Shown here piece by piece: positions 6,268 to 6,991 of a DNA stretch of 6,991 nucleotides. The stretch is taken from contig CANHAW010000109.1 in assembly GCA_947458675.1 (NCBI GenBank), positions 1-6,991 of the forward strand. The letters run 5' to 3'. The notes beneath the pieces are model-generated. The model did no database searches, was not told the DNA's origin, and was given only the letters and a program-made list of their open reading frames with translations. How positions within the stretch are numbered: the first letter of the stretch is position 1; every line of letters begins with the position of its first letter. The position numbers and the translations under genes are program-made. Source of the DNA: Beijerinckiaceae bacterium (GTDB lineage Bacteria; Pseudomonadota; Alphaproteobacteria; Rhizobiales; Beijerinckiaceae).

Positions 6268-6398
6268 CCCTCTCCCAGTGGGAGAGGGCGGACTCGAGGC
6301 AAAGCCTCGAGCCGGGTGAGGGGTTACAACCTCACCGACTGAAACGCTAACCCCTCATCCGGTCGCTCACGCGACCACCTTCTCCCTCTGGGAGAAGG
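6268..6398. repeat. Inverted pair of REP-like palindromic repeats between convergent genes
   Basis: Two related units face each other. Unit 1 has the perfect hairpin CCCTCTCCC-AGT-GGGAGAGGG (6268-6288), a second hairpin CTCGAGGC-AAA-GCCTCGAG (6293-6311), then CCGGGTGAGGGGTT (6312-6325). Unit 2, read on the other strand, has CCTTCTCCC-AGA-GGGAGAAGG (6398-6378), a hairpin GGTCGC/GCGACC (6376-6361), then CCGGATGAGGGGTT (6362-6349). The tails match at 13 of 14 bases and can pair across a 23-base spacer (6326-6348). The inner hairpins differ in sequence yet both fold, so pairing appears kept while bases change. Similar dispersed elements with these CTTCTCCC/GGGAGAAGG and ATGAGGGGT blocks are common in proteobacterial intergenic DNA (recalled). 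The pair could terminate transcription from both sides, although no U tract is present. Confidence 0.85.
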
Positions 6399-6399
6399 A

Positions 6400-6991
6400 C
6401 TACCCCGCCAGCGCATCCAGCACGCGCGCCCAAGAGCGCGTGCCTTTGGTGAATGAACTCATTTCATATTTTTCATTCGGCGAATGAATGCGGTCATCAT
6501 CGAGACCGAAGCCGATCATCAGTGCATCGATCCCCAGATCCTGCTTGAACAGGCCGACAATCGGGATCGAGCCGCCCGAGCCCGAGAGCACGGGCTCTTT
6601 GCCCCATTCGGCATGCAGCGCGCGCCGCGCACGCACCAAGGCTTCAGACGAGAAAGGCAATTGCAGCGCGGGCGATGCGCCATGCGACAGAAATTCGACG
6701 CGGCAATCGAGCGGCAGGCGCTCATGCACGAATTGGCGGAAAGCTGCGAGTACTTTTTCAGGATCCTGCTGTCCCACAAGGCGGAATGAAAATTTCGCCG
6801 AGGCCTGCGCCGGCAAAACGGTTTTCGAACCCTTGCCCGTATAGCCGCCGAAAATGCCGTTCACATCGCAAGTCGGGCGCGACCAGATTTTTTCCAGCAC
6901 GCTGCGATCGACCTCGCCGGCTGGTTCCGACAGGCCGACGCTCCCTAAAAATTCGCGCTCCGAAAAATCGAGCTTCTGCCATTGCTCGGCG
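6400..6991 (-). CDS. M20 family metallopeptidase / dipeptidase, C-terminal part
   Basis: On the minus strand an open frame enters from the right edge and ends at TAG (6402-6400), giving 196 visible codons; the N-terminal half and start lie outside. The family is M20/M25/M40 (PF01546 with the dimerisation domain PF07687), two-zinc enzymes that cleave dipeptides or N-acyl amino acids. Visible signatures are PTCDVNGIFGGYTG followed by KTVLPA, a dimerisation-domain stretch seen in CNDP/PepV-like dipeptidases. Near the C-terminus are GSGGSIPIVGLF and the metal-binding histidine in HSPNEKYEMSSF. The zinc ligands of the N-terminal half (HxD and the EE pair) cannot be checked here. A GTG at 6900 is internal, since the frame continues upstream with family-like sequence. 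The gene is convergent with panB, and its stop lies 1 base from the repeat pair. The exact substrate cannot be told. Confidence 0.9.
   Translation of the reverse strand, partial: AEQWQKLDFSEREFLGSVGLSEPAGEVDRSVLEKIWSRPTCDVNGIFGGYTGKGSKTVLPAQASAKFSFRLVGQQDPEKVLAAFRQFVHERLPLDCRVEFLSHGASPALQLPFSSEALVRARRALHAEWGKEPVLSGSGGSIPIVGLFKQDLGIDALMIGFGLDDDRIHSPNEKYEMSSFTKGTRSWARVLDALAG

Noticed and set aside
5594..6268. A 224-codon minus-strand open frame opposite panB
   Set aside because: panB is certain on the plus strand, and the antisense product shows no family signature.
6268..6398. CRISPR array or attachment site interpretation of the repeats
   Set aside because: There are only two inverted, internally palindromic units with no spacers, no cas genes, no tRNA and no integrase.
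6484..6844. Plus-strand open frames of 101 and 118 codons opposite the M20 gene
   Set aside because: They are antisense to a clear M20 C-terminal domain and have shadow-type composition.

Overview
The window is a dense, GC-rich stretch of chromosome that reads as ordinary housekeeping and envelope DNA from an alphaproteobacterium. A Hyphomicrobiales member is the best guess, with a Beijerinckiaceae-like genome possible. This rests on protein flavour (MurJ, PanC and PanB sequences), strong GC bias with long antisense shadow frames, and the style of the palindromic intergenic repeats. No RNA gene, CRISPR array, transposase, phage gene or origin is visible.

Layout. Positions 2-793 (minus) hold a nearly complete YdjC/ChbG/HpnK-type carbohydrate deacetylase whose C-terminus runs off the left edge. 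About 130 bp separate it from a divergent gene pair on the plus strand: a GtrB/ArnC/DPM-type polyisoprenyl-phosphate glycosyltransferase (926-1936) and the lipid II flippase MurJ (1955-3511). A possible terminator hairpin follows murJ. Next comes a 71-residue two-helix membrane protein of the DUF2892/YgaP-like type (3597-3812). A tight three-gene unit follows: an L-2-haloacid dehalogenase (3894-4565), panC (4578-5438) and panB (5435-6256). A convergent M20 family dipeptidase-like gene (6400-6991, minus) enters from the right edge. Between panB and the M20 gene lie two inverted copies of a palindromic repeat, about 130 bp in all.

How the genes may work together. The glycosyltransferase and the divergent deacetylase match the first two steps of the Francisella FlmF2/NaxD scheme, in which an undecaprenyl-phosphate N-acetyl-sugar is made and then deacetylated before transfer to an envelope acceptor. 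MurJ, directly downstream, also handles a polyprenyl-linked substrate, so the left half looks like an envelope and lipid-carrier neighbourhood. PanB and PanC supply two steps of pantothenate (coenzyme A) synthesis. The dehalogenase upstream of them keeps the full dehalogenase active site, and its link to pantothenate is not obvious.

I see no clear previously undescribed system. The points most worth a second look are the deacetylase/glycosyltransferase pair, the dehalogenase in the pan operon, a palindrome that includes the murJ start codon, and the inverted repeat pair after panB.
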